DNA of 64,000 nt. Origin: Gordonia terrae (GTDB taxonomy: Bacteria; Actinomycetota; Actinomycetes; Mycobacteriales; Mycobacteriaceae). The first letter of the stretch is position 1. Every line of letters begins with the position of its first letter. A program made the translations under genes and the position numbers. The stretch lies in contig NZ_CP016594.1 of NCBI RefSeq assembly GCF_001698225.1, positions 5,208,001 to 5,272,000 of the forward strand, read 5' to 3'. The notes under the pieces are model-generated. The model was not told the origin of the DNA and ran no database searches. It was given only the letters and a program-made list of their open reading frames with translations. Positions 51,419 to 59,771 of this stretch are shown piece by piece.

Positions 51419-51819
51419 CCCGGGTCGGACACCCCGACGTCGCGGAGCCGCCCCGTCGGGACATGTTCAGCAACGCCCGCGTCGTCGGCGACCAGTTCTT
51501 CCTCTCGGGGATGCACGCCGGCGGGCCGGACGGTCCGGTGGGTGGCGACGACTCCCACGCGCAGGCGGTCGAGACCTTCCGCCGCGTGCGCGCACTGACG
51601 GAGGCGTGCGGCGCTTCCGTCGACGACATCGTCGTGTTGCGCATCTACGTCACCGACATCGCCGACAAGGCAGCTGTCGGACGCGCCCGGAGCGCGGTTT
51701 TCTCCGGGGACTTCCCGTGTTCGACCCTCGTCGAGGTGTCGGCACTGGTCGAGCCGGGCCTCAGCGTCGAGGTCGAGGCACAGGGATTTCTCCCGAAGGC
51801 CGCGCCCGCGGCCGACTAG
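51415..51819 (+). CDS. RidA family protein (second of two)
   Basis: A 134-residue RidA-fold protein: FFLSGMHAGGPDG, DDIVVLRIYVTDIADKAAV and VEVEAQGF with the conserved Glu. The position of the substrate-binding Arg is taken by CSTLVEVSALV (Ser/Thr), so it is unlikely to be a normal imine deaminase and may catalyse an isomerisation or hydrolysis. It differs from the first RidA in the operon, which keeps the Arg. ATGA overlap with the preceding gene. Confidence 0.87.
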   Translation: MTRVGHPDVAEPPRRDMFSNARVVGDQFFLSGMHAGGPDGPVGGDDSHAQAVETFRRVRALTEACGASVDDIVVLRIYVTDIADKAAVGRARSAVFSGDFPCSTLVEVSALVEPGLSVEVEAQGFLPKAAPAAD

Positions 51820-51870
51820 AATCACTCGAACCGGCGTCAGCCACGCCGACTACACCCCGAGGACGCCATC

Positions 51871-53229
51871 GTGAGCGGACCAACTCTCAACTCCAGCCCG
51901 AACAACTCAGCACCGGCCGTCGACAGACCCAACTGGCCGGTCCTGATCCTCGCCTTCATCGCCGTCGTGCTCGACGGCTACGACACCATCGCCCTCGGCC
52001 TTTCAGTGCCGGCGCTCAAGGAGGACTGGGGTGTCCCCGCCTCCCACTTCACCCCCGCCCTGTCGCTGACCAGCCTCGGTGTCGCTCTGGGTTACATCGC
52101 GGTCGGCCGACTCACCGCACGGTTCGGCTGCCGCAAGGTCATCCTCGCCGCGGTCGTCGTGTTCACGATCGGCAGTCTGCTGACGGCATGGGCCGGCAAC
52201 ATCGTCGAGCTGAGCGCGCTGCGCCTGATCACCGGCTTCGGTCTCGGCGCGGTCATGCCGGCGGCCGTGGCGCAGGCAACTGCACTCAACCCCGCCCGGC
52301 ACCGGCAGTCGATCGCGGTGTTCGTCACGATGGGCATCTCGATGGGTGCGCTCATCGCCGGACTGCTGGGTACTCGGCTGGTGTCGGCATACGGCTGGCC
52401 GTCGGTGTTCGTCGCGGGCGCCATCGCCTCTGCGGCCCTGTTCCCCTTCCTCTGGATGTGGCTGCCCGACGAGCGCACGCTGACCGGTGTGACCCCGGGC
52501 TCGGAGGCCCGCCACCACGCGGCCGTGGCCCGGTTGTTCGACCCCGAGGTGCGCGGTCGGACCCTGCTGCTCTGGGGCTTCGCCTTCATGGTGTTCTCGG
52601 TCTTCTACATCTTCTCGTCCTGGCTGCCCACCCTCCTGACGAGTTACGGCTTCAGCACGGGTCTGGCACCACTCGGGTCGGCGGCACTGGGTGTCGGCAG
52701 CATCGTCGGTGCGGGTGTGCTGATCCTCGGCGCGACCCGATACCGGATGAGCTCGATCCTCGCCGGCACCACGGTGGCGGCCATCGTGTTCCTAATCCTG
52801 TCCGCGTTCCTCGGCGCCGACAAGGCGTTGCTGCTCTTGGTGTTCGGCGGCGTCGGGCTCGGACTGCAGGCCGGCATGATCGGGCAGGCCGCCGTGGCGG
52901 TGTCGATCTACCCGCAGGCCACCGCCGCGACGGGAGTCGGTTGGGCCTCCTCGATGGGTCGCCTCGGCTCGGTGGTCGGCCCGATCGTCGGCGGCGCCCT
53001 GATCGGACTCGGTCTGTCGACGAGCGCCATCGTGCTGATCGCGTGCGCCCCGGTCGCGGTGGCGCTTGCACTCGTCCTGCTGCTCCGCCGCACGGAATCG
53101 AAGGTGCCCGAAGATGCCGCCGCGACGGGACGGCTCGACGGTCCGGAAGCCGGGGACCGCACGACGGTCGGCGGACCGGCGATGACCAGCCAGACGATGA
53201 ACGGCCACGCGATCGGCGGGCAGGCCTGA
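51871..53229 (+). CDS. MFS transporter, aromatic acid:H+ symporter family (PcaK/BenK-like)
   Basis: A 452-residue transporter with 12 TM helices. TM1 carries VVLDGYDTIALGLSVP, the DGxD motif needed for aromatic acid uptake in PcaK; the loop 2-3 motif reads GRLTARFGCRKV, and the loop 8-9 and TM10-11 segments are typical. It should import the aromatic substrate of the pathway with protons. GTG start with GAGGA about 8 nt upstream. Last gene before a strong terminator. Its 60-residue tail is Asp/Glu/Thr-rich. Confidence 0.93.
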   Translation: MSGPTLNSSPNNSAPAVDRPNWPVLILAFIAVVLDGYDTIALGLSVPALKEDWGVPASHFTPALSLTSLGVALGYIAVGRLTARFGCRKVILAAVVVFTIGSLLTAWAGNIVELSALRLITGFGLGAVMPAAVAQATALNPARHRQSIAVFVTMGISMGALIAGLLGTRLVSAYGWPSVFVAGAIASAALFPFLWMWLPDERTLTGVTPGSEARHHAAVARLFDPEVRGRTLLLWGFAFMVFSVFYIFSSWLPTLLTSYGFSTGLAPLGSAALGVGSIVGAGVLILGATRYRMSSILAGTTVAAIVFLILSAFLGADKALLLLVFGGVGLGLQAGMIGQAAVAVSIYPQATAATGVGWASSMGRLGSVVGPIVGGALIGLGLSTSAIVLIACAPVAVALALVLLLRRTESKVPEDAAATGRLDGPEAGDRTTVGGPAMTSQTMNGHAIGGQA

Positions 53230-53244
53230 CGCGGCGAACCCATT

Positions 53245-53288
53245 CGACGAGCGGTGCACCGGGTATCACCCCGGTGCACCGCTCGTCG
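53245..53288 (+). terminator. Strong terminator of the catabolic operon
   Basis: Perfect 19-nt arms, CGACGAGCGGTGCACCGGG and its complement, with a 6-nt loop TATCAC. It lies 16 nt after the MFS stop. No U-tract. Confidence 0.75.
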
Positions 53289-53326
53289 TCCCACCCACGT
53301 CGTGACGGACCGGTCGCCGAACGCGA

Positions 53327-53500
53327 TCAGCACGCGCGCGACCACAGCAGATAACCGACCGCGAGCGCGAACACGCCGGGACCGAGACACACCAGGTGAT
53401 CGCGGGTCACCGCCTCGTCGAGGTCGGCATCGGAGAGTCCGGCACGCACCGCGTTCTCACGCAGGATCAGACCGGAACGATCAGTGGGTATCGGGATCAC
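53327..53500 (-). pseudogene. Fragment of an AbiEi-type antitoxin/DUF559-like protein
   Basis: A 57-codon minus-strand reading frame from GTG at 53500 gives DRSGLILRENAVRAGLSDAD, then LDEAVTRDHLVCLGPGVF. This is the N-terminal winged-helix pattern of AbiEi-type antitoxin and DUF559-like proteins, ending shortly after the conserved GPGVF, where about 150-250 more residues would be expected. It is therefore a remnant. The surrounding DNA is repeat-rich. A short stand-alone protein cannot be excluded. Confidence 0.4.
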
Positions 53501-54081
53501 GAACACTTGGACGCGCCCGGCGCCCGAACGGTTCCATCCCCCGCTCCCGTATCCGAAAGAACCACATAACTATTGCTCCCTGAGGTGCGAGGAGCGCAAG
53601 CCGCCGGGCCGAGCAAGCGACGAAGGAGCGCGTCGAGGTCGACGAGCCACGAAGGGCTCGGTGAGACGAGTTGCGACGACCCTTCGTGGCTCGCTTCGCT
53701 CGCACCTCAGGGAGCAGGGGTTGCGCTCGCTCCTCAGGGACCAGGAATCAACGCTCGTTATTCCGTTGCGCCCCACAGCACGACGCTGGCATAGTTCCCG
53801 TTCGGCACGAGGACCAGCAGACCGGAGCGGGATACCGCGAAGTGTTTCTGCGCGTCGGAATCCTCGTCCGCCTTCAGATGGCAAGGGATACCTCCCGAGC
53901 AGGTTCGAGTCCTGACACGGCACCGCTCCCGGGAGCACGGGCCCGGTCGGTTCTGCGGTCGTCGTCCGGGTCGTGCGCGACCCCGCGTCGCACCCCACCG
54001 GCCGGCCCGCCCGCGAGCGGTGTCGCCATCCGAATCGCCACACCCGACAAGCATTGCGACGCAACGGAAAGGAGGATCGCC
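53501..54081. other. Gene-poor repeat-bearing spacer (581 nt)
   Basis: No intact gene is supported. It holds the long cruciform at 53575-53715 with the 45-nt dispersed repeat. The last 20 nt carry GGAGG for the SPFH gene. Confidence 0.6.
53575..53715. repeat. Nested inverted-repeat intergenic element, copy C
   Basis: Outer perfect 17-nt arms GCTCCCTGAGGTGCGAG (53575-53591) and complement (53699-53715); inner 14-nt arms CGAGCCACGAAGGG (53643-53656) and complement (53680-53693). Between outer and inner left arms is the 45-nt sequence also found at 24853. It is a dispersed repeat able to form a cruciform or long RNA hairpin. Confidence 0.75.
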
Positions 54082-54756
54082 ATGCTGTTCCACAATCGAA
54101 TCACCGTCCCACCGGGCCACACCGTGCTGGCCTACCGGGGTAGCGAGGTCCAGACGCTCCCCACCGGTCGCCACCGCGTGCGGAAGCCGGACGCCACGCT
54201 CAGCGTCGACCTGCGAGAGCGCCTGATCCAGGTCTCGCCGCAGGAGATCCTCACCGCCGACTCGATGGCCGTCCGTATCTCGATGACGTTGCGCGCCCGC
54301 GTGATCGACGCAGTCGCCTTCGTCGAACGAGCCTCCGATCCGATCGGCGCGGTCTACCTGGCCGCCCAGATCGCGCTGCGTGAGGTCTGCGCCGGCGTCG
54401 AGTCGGACGACCTCGTGCGTCGCGGCGACTCCGTCGACGTCGAGCCGATCCGCGTCGCAGCGGCCCGGGCCGCGGGCACCGTGGGCATGGACGTTCTCGA
54501 AGTGGTCGTCCGCGACGTCATCGTCCCGGCCGAGGTCCGCAGTGCCGCACTCGAGGTCATCACCGCCAAGACACGCGGTCTGGCCAAGCTCGAGGCGGCT
54601 CGCGCCGAGACCGCCGCGCTGCGCGCGCTGGCCAACGCGGGCCGGTTGCTCGACGCCCACCCGGCGCTGGCGCAGCTGCGCCTCGTCGAGTCGGTGCCAT
54701 ACGGCGCCCGCGTCGTGCTCAGCGTCGGGGGCGCCGAGGCGCCGCCGGACGACTGA
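54082..54756 (+). CDS. SPFH/band-7 domain protein (slipin-like)
   Basis: A 224-residue protein made almost entirely of an SPFH domain: VLAYRGSEVQTLPTGRHRV, VSPQEILTADSMAVRISMTLRARV, ALREVCAGVESDDLV and the end segment VVVRDVIVPAEVRSAALEVITAKTRGLAKLEAARAE (in parts). No N-terminal TM anchor is visible, unlike most stomatins, so it may associate with membranes indirectly. These proteins scaffold membrane microdomains. A perfect GGAGG is 8 nt before the ATG. It is a single gene. Confidence 0.85.
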   Translation: MLFHNRITVPPGHTVLAYRGSEVQTLPTGRHRVRKPDATLSVDLRERLIQVSPQEILTADSMAVRISMTLRARVIDAVAFVERASDPIGAVYLAAQIALREVCAGVESDDLVRRGDSVDVEPIRVAAARAAGTVGMDVLEVVVRDVIVPAEVRSAALEVITAKTRGLAKLEAARAETAALRALANAGRLLDAHPALAQLRLVESVPYGARVVLSVGGAEAPPDD

Positions 54757-54757
54757 G

Positions 54758-54825
54758 CTCCCGCGGCCTCGTTTCCGTCCCGCTTATCCGATCCAGTCAG
54801 CGGGACGGAAACGGCGACGCGGGAG
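54758..54825. repeat. Intergenic inverted repeat with CGTTTCCGTCCCGC core
   Basis: Fifteen-nt arms CGTTTCCGTCCCGCT and complement (54770-54784, 54799-54813), enclosed by outer CTCCCGCG and CGCGGGAG. The core resembles the palindrome at 21114. Acts as a terminator or is a dispersed palindrome. Confidence 0.6.
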
Positions 54826-54853
54826 CGACATTGGTGGTCCGGAGAACACAAGA

Positions 54854-54882
54854 GCCCCGGCCGGAACGAATCCGGCCGGGGC
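54854..54882. terminator. Bidirectional terminator between the SPFH gene and fadB
   Basis: Eleven-nt GC arms GCCCCGGCCGG and CCGGCCGGGGC with a 7-nt loop, flanked by ACAA and TTGT. T-rich sequence follows on both strands. It ends both convergent transcripts. Confidence 0.8.
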
Positions 54883-54914
54883 CCTTGTTGTCTGCTGGTC
54901 ACCCAGCGAAAGCC

Positions 54915-57116
54915 CTACTTCGCAGCGAGGTTCTCGTTGGTCAGCTTGGTGACACCCTGCTCGGCCTTCTCGACCAGTGAGGCCGGCGGCTCGAAGTGCT
55001 TGCCGTACTTGCCGGCGAGGTCCTTGGCGCGCGCGACGAAGCCGGGCACGCCACCCTCGTAACCGTTGATGTACTGGATGACACCACCGGTCCACGCGGG
55101 GAAGCCGATGCCGAAGATCGAACCGATGTTGGCGTCCTCGACCGAGGTGAGCACACCTTCGTCGAAGCACTTGACGGTCTCGAGCGACTCGGCGAAGAGC
55201 ATACGCTCCTTCATGTCCTCGAGCGGGATCTCCGTGGTGCCCGACTTGAAGTGCTCACGCAGGCCCGGCCAGAGCTGGGTGCGCTTGCCGTTCTCGTCGT
55301 AGTCGTAGAAGCCCTTGCCGTCCTTCTTGGCAGTGCGACCGTTGTCGACCATCCAGTCGACGACGGCGTTCGAGCCGTGCTGCGGGAAGTCCTTGCCCTC
55401 GGCCTTGGCCGCTGCCTCGGTCTCCTTGCGGATCTTCTGCGGCAGGGTCAGGGTCAGCTCGTCCATGAGCTGCAGCGGCGCGGCCGGGTAGCCGGCCTGG
55501 GTGCCCGCGTGCTCGATGAACGCCGGCTCGACGCCCTCGCCGACGGCCGCGATGGCCTCGTTGACGAAGGTGCCGATGACGCGGCTGGTGAAGAAGCCAC
55601 GGCTGTCGTTGACGACGATCGGGGTCTTGCGGATCGCCAGCGTGTAGTCGATGACCTTGGCCAGCACGGCATCCGAGGTCTTCTCACCCTTGATGATCTC
55701 GACCAGCGGCATCTTGTCGACCGGCGAGAAGAAGTGGATTCCGATGAAGTCCTCGGACCGCTTCACACCCTCGGCGAGGATGGTGATCGGCAGGGTCGAG
55801 GTGTTGGAACCCAGGACGGCATCGGGCTCGACGATGTCCTCGATCTCCTGGAACACCTTGTGCTTGACCTCGACCGACTCGAAGGCGGCCTCGATGACGA
55901 GGTCGACACCCTTGAAGTCGGCGGCGTCGACGGTCGGGTGGATGCGGGCGAGGAGTGCGTCGCTCTTCTCCTGGGTGGTCTTGCCCTTGGCGAGAGCCTT
56001 CTCCTCGAGCTTCTCCGAGTACCCCTTGCCGCGCTTGGCAGCGTCGAGGTCGATGTCCTTGAGGACGACCTCGATGCCGGCCTTCGCCGACACGTAAGCG
56101 ATTGCCGCGCCCATCATTCCGGCGCCGATGACGCCGACCTTCTTGGCGGTGAACTTGTCGTAACCCTCGGGGCGCGAGCCGCCGCCGTTGATGTGCTGCA
56201 GGTCGAAGAAGAACGCCTTGATCATGTTCTGCGCGACCTGACCGGTGACCAGCGAGACGAAGTAGCGGGTCTCGATGATGTCCGCGGTGTCGACGTCGAC
56301 GTAGGCACCCTCGACCGCGGCGGCCAGGATGGCACGCGGCGCAGGCATATTGGCGCCCTTGATCTGCTTGCGCAGCAGGGCCGGCAGCGCCGGGAGGTTG
56401 GCCGCGAACGCCGGGTTGGTGGGAGCACCGCCCGGGATCTTGTAACCCTTGACGTCGAACGGCTGCTGGGCCTCGGGGTTCTCCTTGATCCAGGCCTTGG
56501 CGGCGGGGATCAGTTCCTCGATCGAGCCGACGACCTCGTTGACCAGGCCGGTCTCCTTGGCCTTGGTCGGGTTGAAGCGCTGACCCTGGAGCAGAACACC
56601 CATGAGGGCGTTCTGGATACCGAGCAGACGGACGGTACGCACGACGCCACCGCCGCCGGGCAGCAGGCCGAGGGTGGCCTCGGGCAGACCGATCTGAACA
56701 CCCTTGACGTCCGCGGCGATGCGGTAGTGGGTGTGCAGCGCGATCTCCAGGCCGCCACCGAGTGCGGCGCCGTTGATCGCGGCGACGACCGGCTTGCCCA
56801 GGGTCTCGAGCCGACGCAGCACCTTCTTCATGCCGTTGGTCGTCTCGGTGATCTGCGTGGCGATCTCCTCCTTGGAGACACCCGTGCGATCGCTGGTCAT
56901 GTCCTTCAGATCGCCACCGGCGAAGAAGGTCTTCTTCGCAGAGGTGAGCACGACACCGGAGATGTCGTCCTTCTCGGCCTCCAGGCGGTCGACGGTCGCG
57001 GCCATCGATTCCTGGTAGAGCGCGTTCATCGTGTTGGCGCCCTGGTTGGGGTCGTCCATGGTCAGGATGACGACGCCGTCGGCGTCCTTCTCCCAATTGA
57101 TCATGTTGTCACTCAT
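54915..57116 (-). CDS. fadB: Fatty acid oxidation multifunctional enzyme: enoyl-CoA hydratase / 3-hydroxyacyl-CoA dehydrogenase
   Basis: A 733-residue fusion close to Rv0860 (720 residues). Residues about 10-200 are a crotonase domain (oxyanion loops in SAKKTFFAGGDLKDM and AALGGGLEIALHTHY, with catalytic region PEATLGLLPGGGG); from about 330 the NAD domain with GVIGAGMMGAAIAY, then the C-terminal HADH domain with IGIHFFSPVDKMPLVEII and SRGFFTSRV. It hydrates and oxidises acyl-CoA in beta-oxidation. ATG at 57116 begins MSDNMINWEKD; a longer reading is not conserved. It is 46 nt after fadA, the FadA partner. Confidence 0.96.
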   Translation of the reverse strand: MSDNMINWEKDADGVVILTMDDPNQGANTMNALYQESMAATVDRLEAEKDDISGVVLTSAKKTFFAGGDLKDMTSDRTGVSKEEIATQITETTNGMKKVLRRLETLGKPVVAAINGAALGGGLEIALHTHYRIAADVKGVQIGLPEATLGLLPGGGGVVRTVRLLGIQNALMGVLLQGQRFNPTKAKETGLVNEVVGSIEELIPAAKAWIKENPEAQQPFDVKGYKIPGGAPTNPAFAANLPALPALLRKQIKGANMPAPRAILAAAVEGAYVDVDTADIIETRYFVSLVTGQVAQNMIKAFFFDLQHINGGGSRPEGYDKFTAKKVGVIGAGMMGAAIAYVSAKAGIEVVLKDIDLDAAKRGKGYSEKLEEKALAKGKTTQEKSDALLARIHPTVDAADFKGVDLVIEAAFESVEVKHKVFQEIEDIVEPDAVLGSNTSTLPITILAEGVKRSEDFIGIHFFSPVDKMPLVEIIKGEKTSDAVLAKVIDYTLAIRKTPIVVNDSRGFFTSRVIGTFVNEAIAAVGEGVEPAFIEHAGTQAGYPAAPLQLMDELTLTLPQKIRKETEAAAKAEGKDFPQHGSNAVVDWMVDNGRTAKKDGKGFYDYDENGKRTQLWPGLREHFKSGTTEIPLEDMKERMLFAESLETVKCFDEGVLTSVEDANIGSIFGIGFPAWTGGVIQYINGYEGGVPGFVARAKDLAGKYGKHFEPPASLVEKAEQGVTKLTNENLAAK

Positions 57117-57162
57117 GGTGATTCGCAGAGTTCTTTCTCGTGAAGTGGCAGGGCCGGGAGAG

Positions 57163-58374
57163 TCAGAGACGCTCGATGATGGTCGCGACGCCCATGCCGC
57201 CACCGATGCAGAGGGTGATCAGGCCGTAGCGGCCGCCGGTGCGCTCGAGCTCGTCGAGGCAGGTGCCGTAGATCATCGCGCCGGTTGCACCGAGCGGGTG
57301 ACCCATGGCGATCGCGCCACCGTTCACGTTGACCTTCTCGTGCGGGATCTTCAGGTCCTTCATCCACTTCATGACGACGGAGGCGAAGGCCTCGTTCAGC
57401 TCGAACACGTCGATGTCGTCGACGGTCAGGCCGGCCTTCTTCAGCGCCAGCTCGGTGGCCGGGGTGGGGCCGGTGAGCATGATGGTGGGCTCGGAGCCGA
57501 TCTCGGCGAAGGAGACGACGCGGGCACGCGGGGTGAGGCCGTTGCGCTTGCCTGCCTCTTCGCTGCCGATGAGCACGAGGCCCGATCCGTCGACGATGCC
57601 GGAGCTGTTACCACCGGTGTGGACGTGGTTGATCTTCTCGACGCTCGGGTACTTCTGCAGCGCGACGTCGTCGAAGCCGGCCATGTCGGCGAGGGCGGCG
57701 AAGGCGGCCTTCAGCTTGCCGAGGCTCTCGACGGTCGAGCCCGGGCGACGGTGCTCGTCGTGATCGAGGATCGTGACGCCGTTGATGTCCTTGACGGGCA
57801 CCACGGACTTGGTGAAGTAGCCGCTGTTCCAGGCCTTTTCAGCGCGAGCCTGCGACTCGGCGGCGTAGGCGTCGACGTCCTCGCGCGAGAAACCCTCGAT
57901 GGTGGCGATCAGGTCGGCGCCGATGCCCTGCGGGACGATGTAGTGGTCGTATGCGGTGGCCGGATCGGTGAAGAGTGCGCCACCGTCGCTGCCCATGGGG
58001 ACGCGCGACATCGACTCGACGCCACCGGCGAGAACCAGGTCGTCGAAGCCCGAGGCGACCTTGGCCGCGGCGAGGTTGGTGGCTTCCAGGCCCGAGGCGC
58101 AGAAGCGGTTGATCTGGGTGCCGGGGACGGTCTCGGGGAGACCGCTGTTGAGGGCGGCGGTGCGCGAGATGACCGCGCCCTGCTCGCCGACCGGGGAGAC
58201 GACACCGAGGATGACGTCGTTGACGTCGGCCGGATCGAGGCCGCCGTGACGCGACAGGACCTCGTTGATGAGACCGGAGACCAGGTCGACCGGCTTCACG
58301 CTGTGCAGCGAACCGCCGCGCTGCTTGCCACGAGGCGTACGGATCGCCTCGTAGATGAATGCTTGATCAGGCAC
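57163..58374 (-). CDS. fadA: Acetyl-CoA acyltransferase (3-ketoacyl-CoA thiolase)
   Basis: A 403-residue thiolase, matching Rv0859. The nucleophile Cys is in [10 protein letters not shown], the His in [10 protein letters not shown] and the second Cys in CIGGGMGVA. It cleaves 3-ketoacyl-CoA to acetyl-CoA and a shortened acyl-CoA and forms the trifunctional complex with FadB. GTG start with AAAGGA 8 nt upstream. The pair is divergent from a tandem TetR regulator, and AACCACTGGTT lies in the shared promoter. Confidence 0.96.
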   Translation of the reverse strand: MPDQAFIYEAIRTPRGKQRGGSLHSVKPVDLVSGLINEVLSRHGGLDPADVNDVILGVVSPVGEQGAVISRTAALNSGLPETVPGTQINRFCASGLEATNLAAAKVASGFDDLVLAGGVESMSRVPMGSDGGALFTDPATAYDHYIVPQGIGADLIATIEGFSREDVDAYAAESQARAEKAWNSGYFTKSVVPVKDINGVTILDHDEHRRPGSTVESLGKLKAAFAALADMAGFDDVALQKYPSVEKINHVHTGGNSSGIVDGSGLVLIGSEEAGKRNGLTPRARVVSFAEIGSEPTIMLTGPTPATELALKKAGLTVDDIDVFELNEAFASVVMKWMKDLKIPHEKVNVNGGAIAMGHPLGATGAMIYGTCLDELERTGGRYGLITLCIGGGMGVATIIERL

Positions 58375-58394
58375 GAAAGTGTTCCTTTCACACG

Positions 58395-58405
58395 AACCAC
58401 TGGTT
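58395..58405. promoter_or_regulatory. Candidate TetR operator in the fadA-TetR gap
   Basis: AACCACTGGTT is a perfect 11-nt palindrome about a centre C, 20 nt upstream of the fadA start, next to a further GGTTACCC. It suits control of fadBA by the adjacent TetR gene. Tentative. Confidence 0.35.
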
Positions 58406-58503
58406 GGTTACCCACCGAGGCTAACGCGGAATAACTTATTTGGCTATACCCGGTGGTCAAGAGGTCTGGCGTTCTGTCGAATGTGCGCTATGGTCTGTTC
58501 ACC

Positions 58504-59676
58504 ATGCCTGACCGGAAACCCACCTCTCGCACCCGGGGCGCCGACCGCAAACGACAGCTTGTCGACTCCGCGGCCGCGCTCTTCCTGCAGCGTGGGTATG
58601 CGCAGGTCTCGCTTGCCGACATCGCGCGCTCGGCCGGCGTCACCGCGCCGTCGGTGTACCGGCACTTCGACGACAAGCAGTCCCTGCTGGCGGCCGCGGT
58701 CCTGGCCGGTGTCGACGACCTCGAGTCCTGCACCGATCGGGCGCTCGCCGACGGCATCGACGCGAACTCGCTGATCTCGACGGTCTGCGACCTGGCCGTG
58801 CAGCGACCCCAGGCGGCGTCGTTGTGGCGATGGACCAGCAACTACCTCACCACCGAGCAGAACAAACTGGTCGCGGTTCGTACTCGCGAGGTGATCGGCC
58901 ACTGGGCGTCGGCGCTCGCGGCCCGTCGGACGGATCTCTCCGAGCGCGAGGCCGTGCAGTTGGCATGGGCCGTGTTGAGCGTGAGCGGCAGCCTCACCGT
59001 GCATCACACCCGCATGTCCGGCGCGCGTGCCCGCGACGAGATCGAGAAGCTCATCCGACGGATTCTCGCCCTGAGCCCCGCTGCGGCACCGCCCTTCGCG
59101 ACCTCGCCGACGGTCAGCTCCGTGCCGGGTTCGCGTCGCGACGAGATCCTCGACGCGGCAGCCGAACTGTTCGCCGACCGCGGGTACACCGACGTCGGCG
59201 TCGACGAGATCGGTGGAGCCGTCGGTATCGCGGGTCCCAGTGTCTACAAGCACTTCCCGTCGAAGCTCGCCATCCTCGTCGCGATCGGCCAGCGCAGCGG
59301 CGCCCGCCTGGAGGCCGGGGTGATGGCCGTGTACGGGGCGACGTCCGATCCTGCGAAACTCCTTGCCGGTCTGGTCGATTCCTACGTGGAGACCATCACC
59401 AGCACCCCCGACCTCTCCGTCAGCTTCAACAACTCCCCCGCACTCGCCGGTCAGGCCAGCGCCACCGACCTCGTCGACGTCCAGCGACGCTATGTGGCGC
59501 GCTGGGTGGATCTGCTGATGCAGGTCGACCCGGAGATCAAGCGCGATCAGGGCGCGATCGCCGTGCACGCGGCACTCTCGATCGTCAACGACGCCGTGCG
59601 CATGCGACGCGGCTCGGAGAGTCCGCAGTTCGCCGCGCGGATGGCCTACCTCATGAAGGGCGTGCTCGCGCTCTGA
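58504..59676 (+). CDS. Tandem TetR-family regulator (two TetR units in one chain)
   Basis: A 390-residue protein with two complete TetR units. The first HTH is at residues about 15-60 (VDSAAALFLQRGYAQVSLADIARSAGVTAPSVYRHF in parts) and the second at about 215-260 (LDAAAELFADRGYTDVGVDEIGGAVGIAGPSVYKHF in parts), each followed by a helical ligand domain of about 130 residues. A single chain can thus bind a palindrome. It is divergent from fadA and probably controls fadBA in response to acyl-CoA. Double-headed TetR proteins are known in mycolata but uncommon. Confidence 0.92.
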   Translation: MPDRKPTSRTRGADRKRQLVDSAAALFLQRGYAQVSLADIARSAGVTAPSVYRHFDDKQSLLAAAVLAGVDDLESCTDRALADGIDANSLISTVCDLAVQRPQAASLWRWTSNYLTTEQNKLVAVRTREVIGHWASALAARRTDLSEREAVQLAWAVLSVSGSLTVHHTRMSGARARDEIEKLIRRILALSPAAAPPFATSPTVSSVPGSRRDEILDAAAELFADRGYTDVGVDEIGGAVGIAGPSVYKHFPSKLAILVAIGQRSGARLEAGVMAVYGATSDPAKLLAGLVDSYVETITSTPDLSVSFNNSPALAGQASATDLVDVQRRYVARWVDLLMQVDPEIKRDQGAIAVHAALSIVNDAVRMRRGSESPQFAARMAYLMKGVLAL

Positions 59677-59771
59677 TCCGTACCGCCCCGTCTCACCACT
59701 CACCGCCGTACGCTTCAACCGAGTCATCTCACAAGACGAGCACTCGGCCCAACCGAAAGGCGATCTCTCCG

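Noticed and set aside
54996..57143. 715-codon open frame antisense to fadB
   Set aside because: Shadow frame with Leu/Asp/Val bias; fadB shows complete domain motifs on the minus strand.
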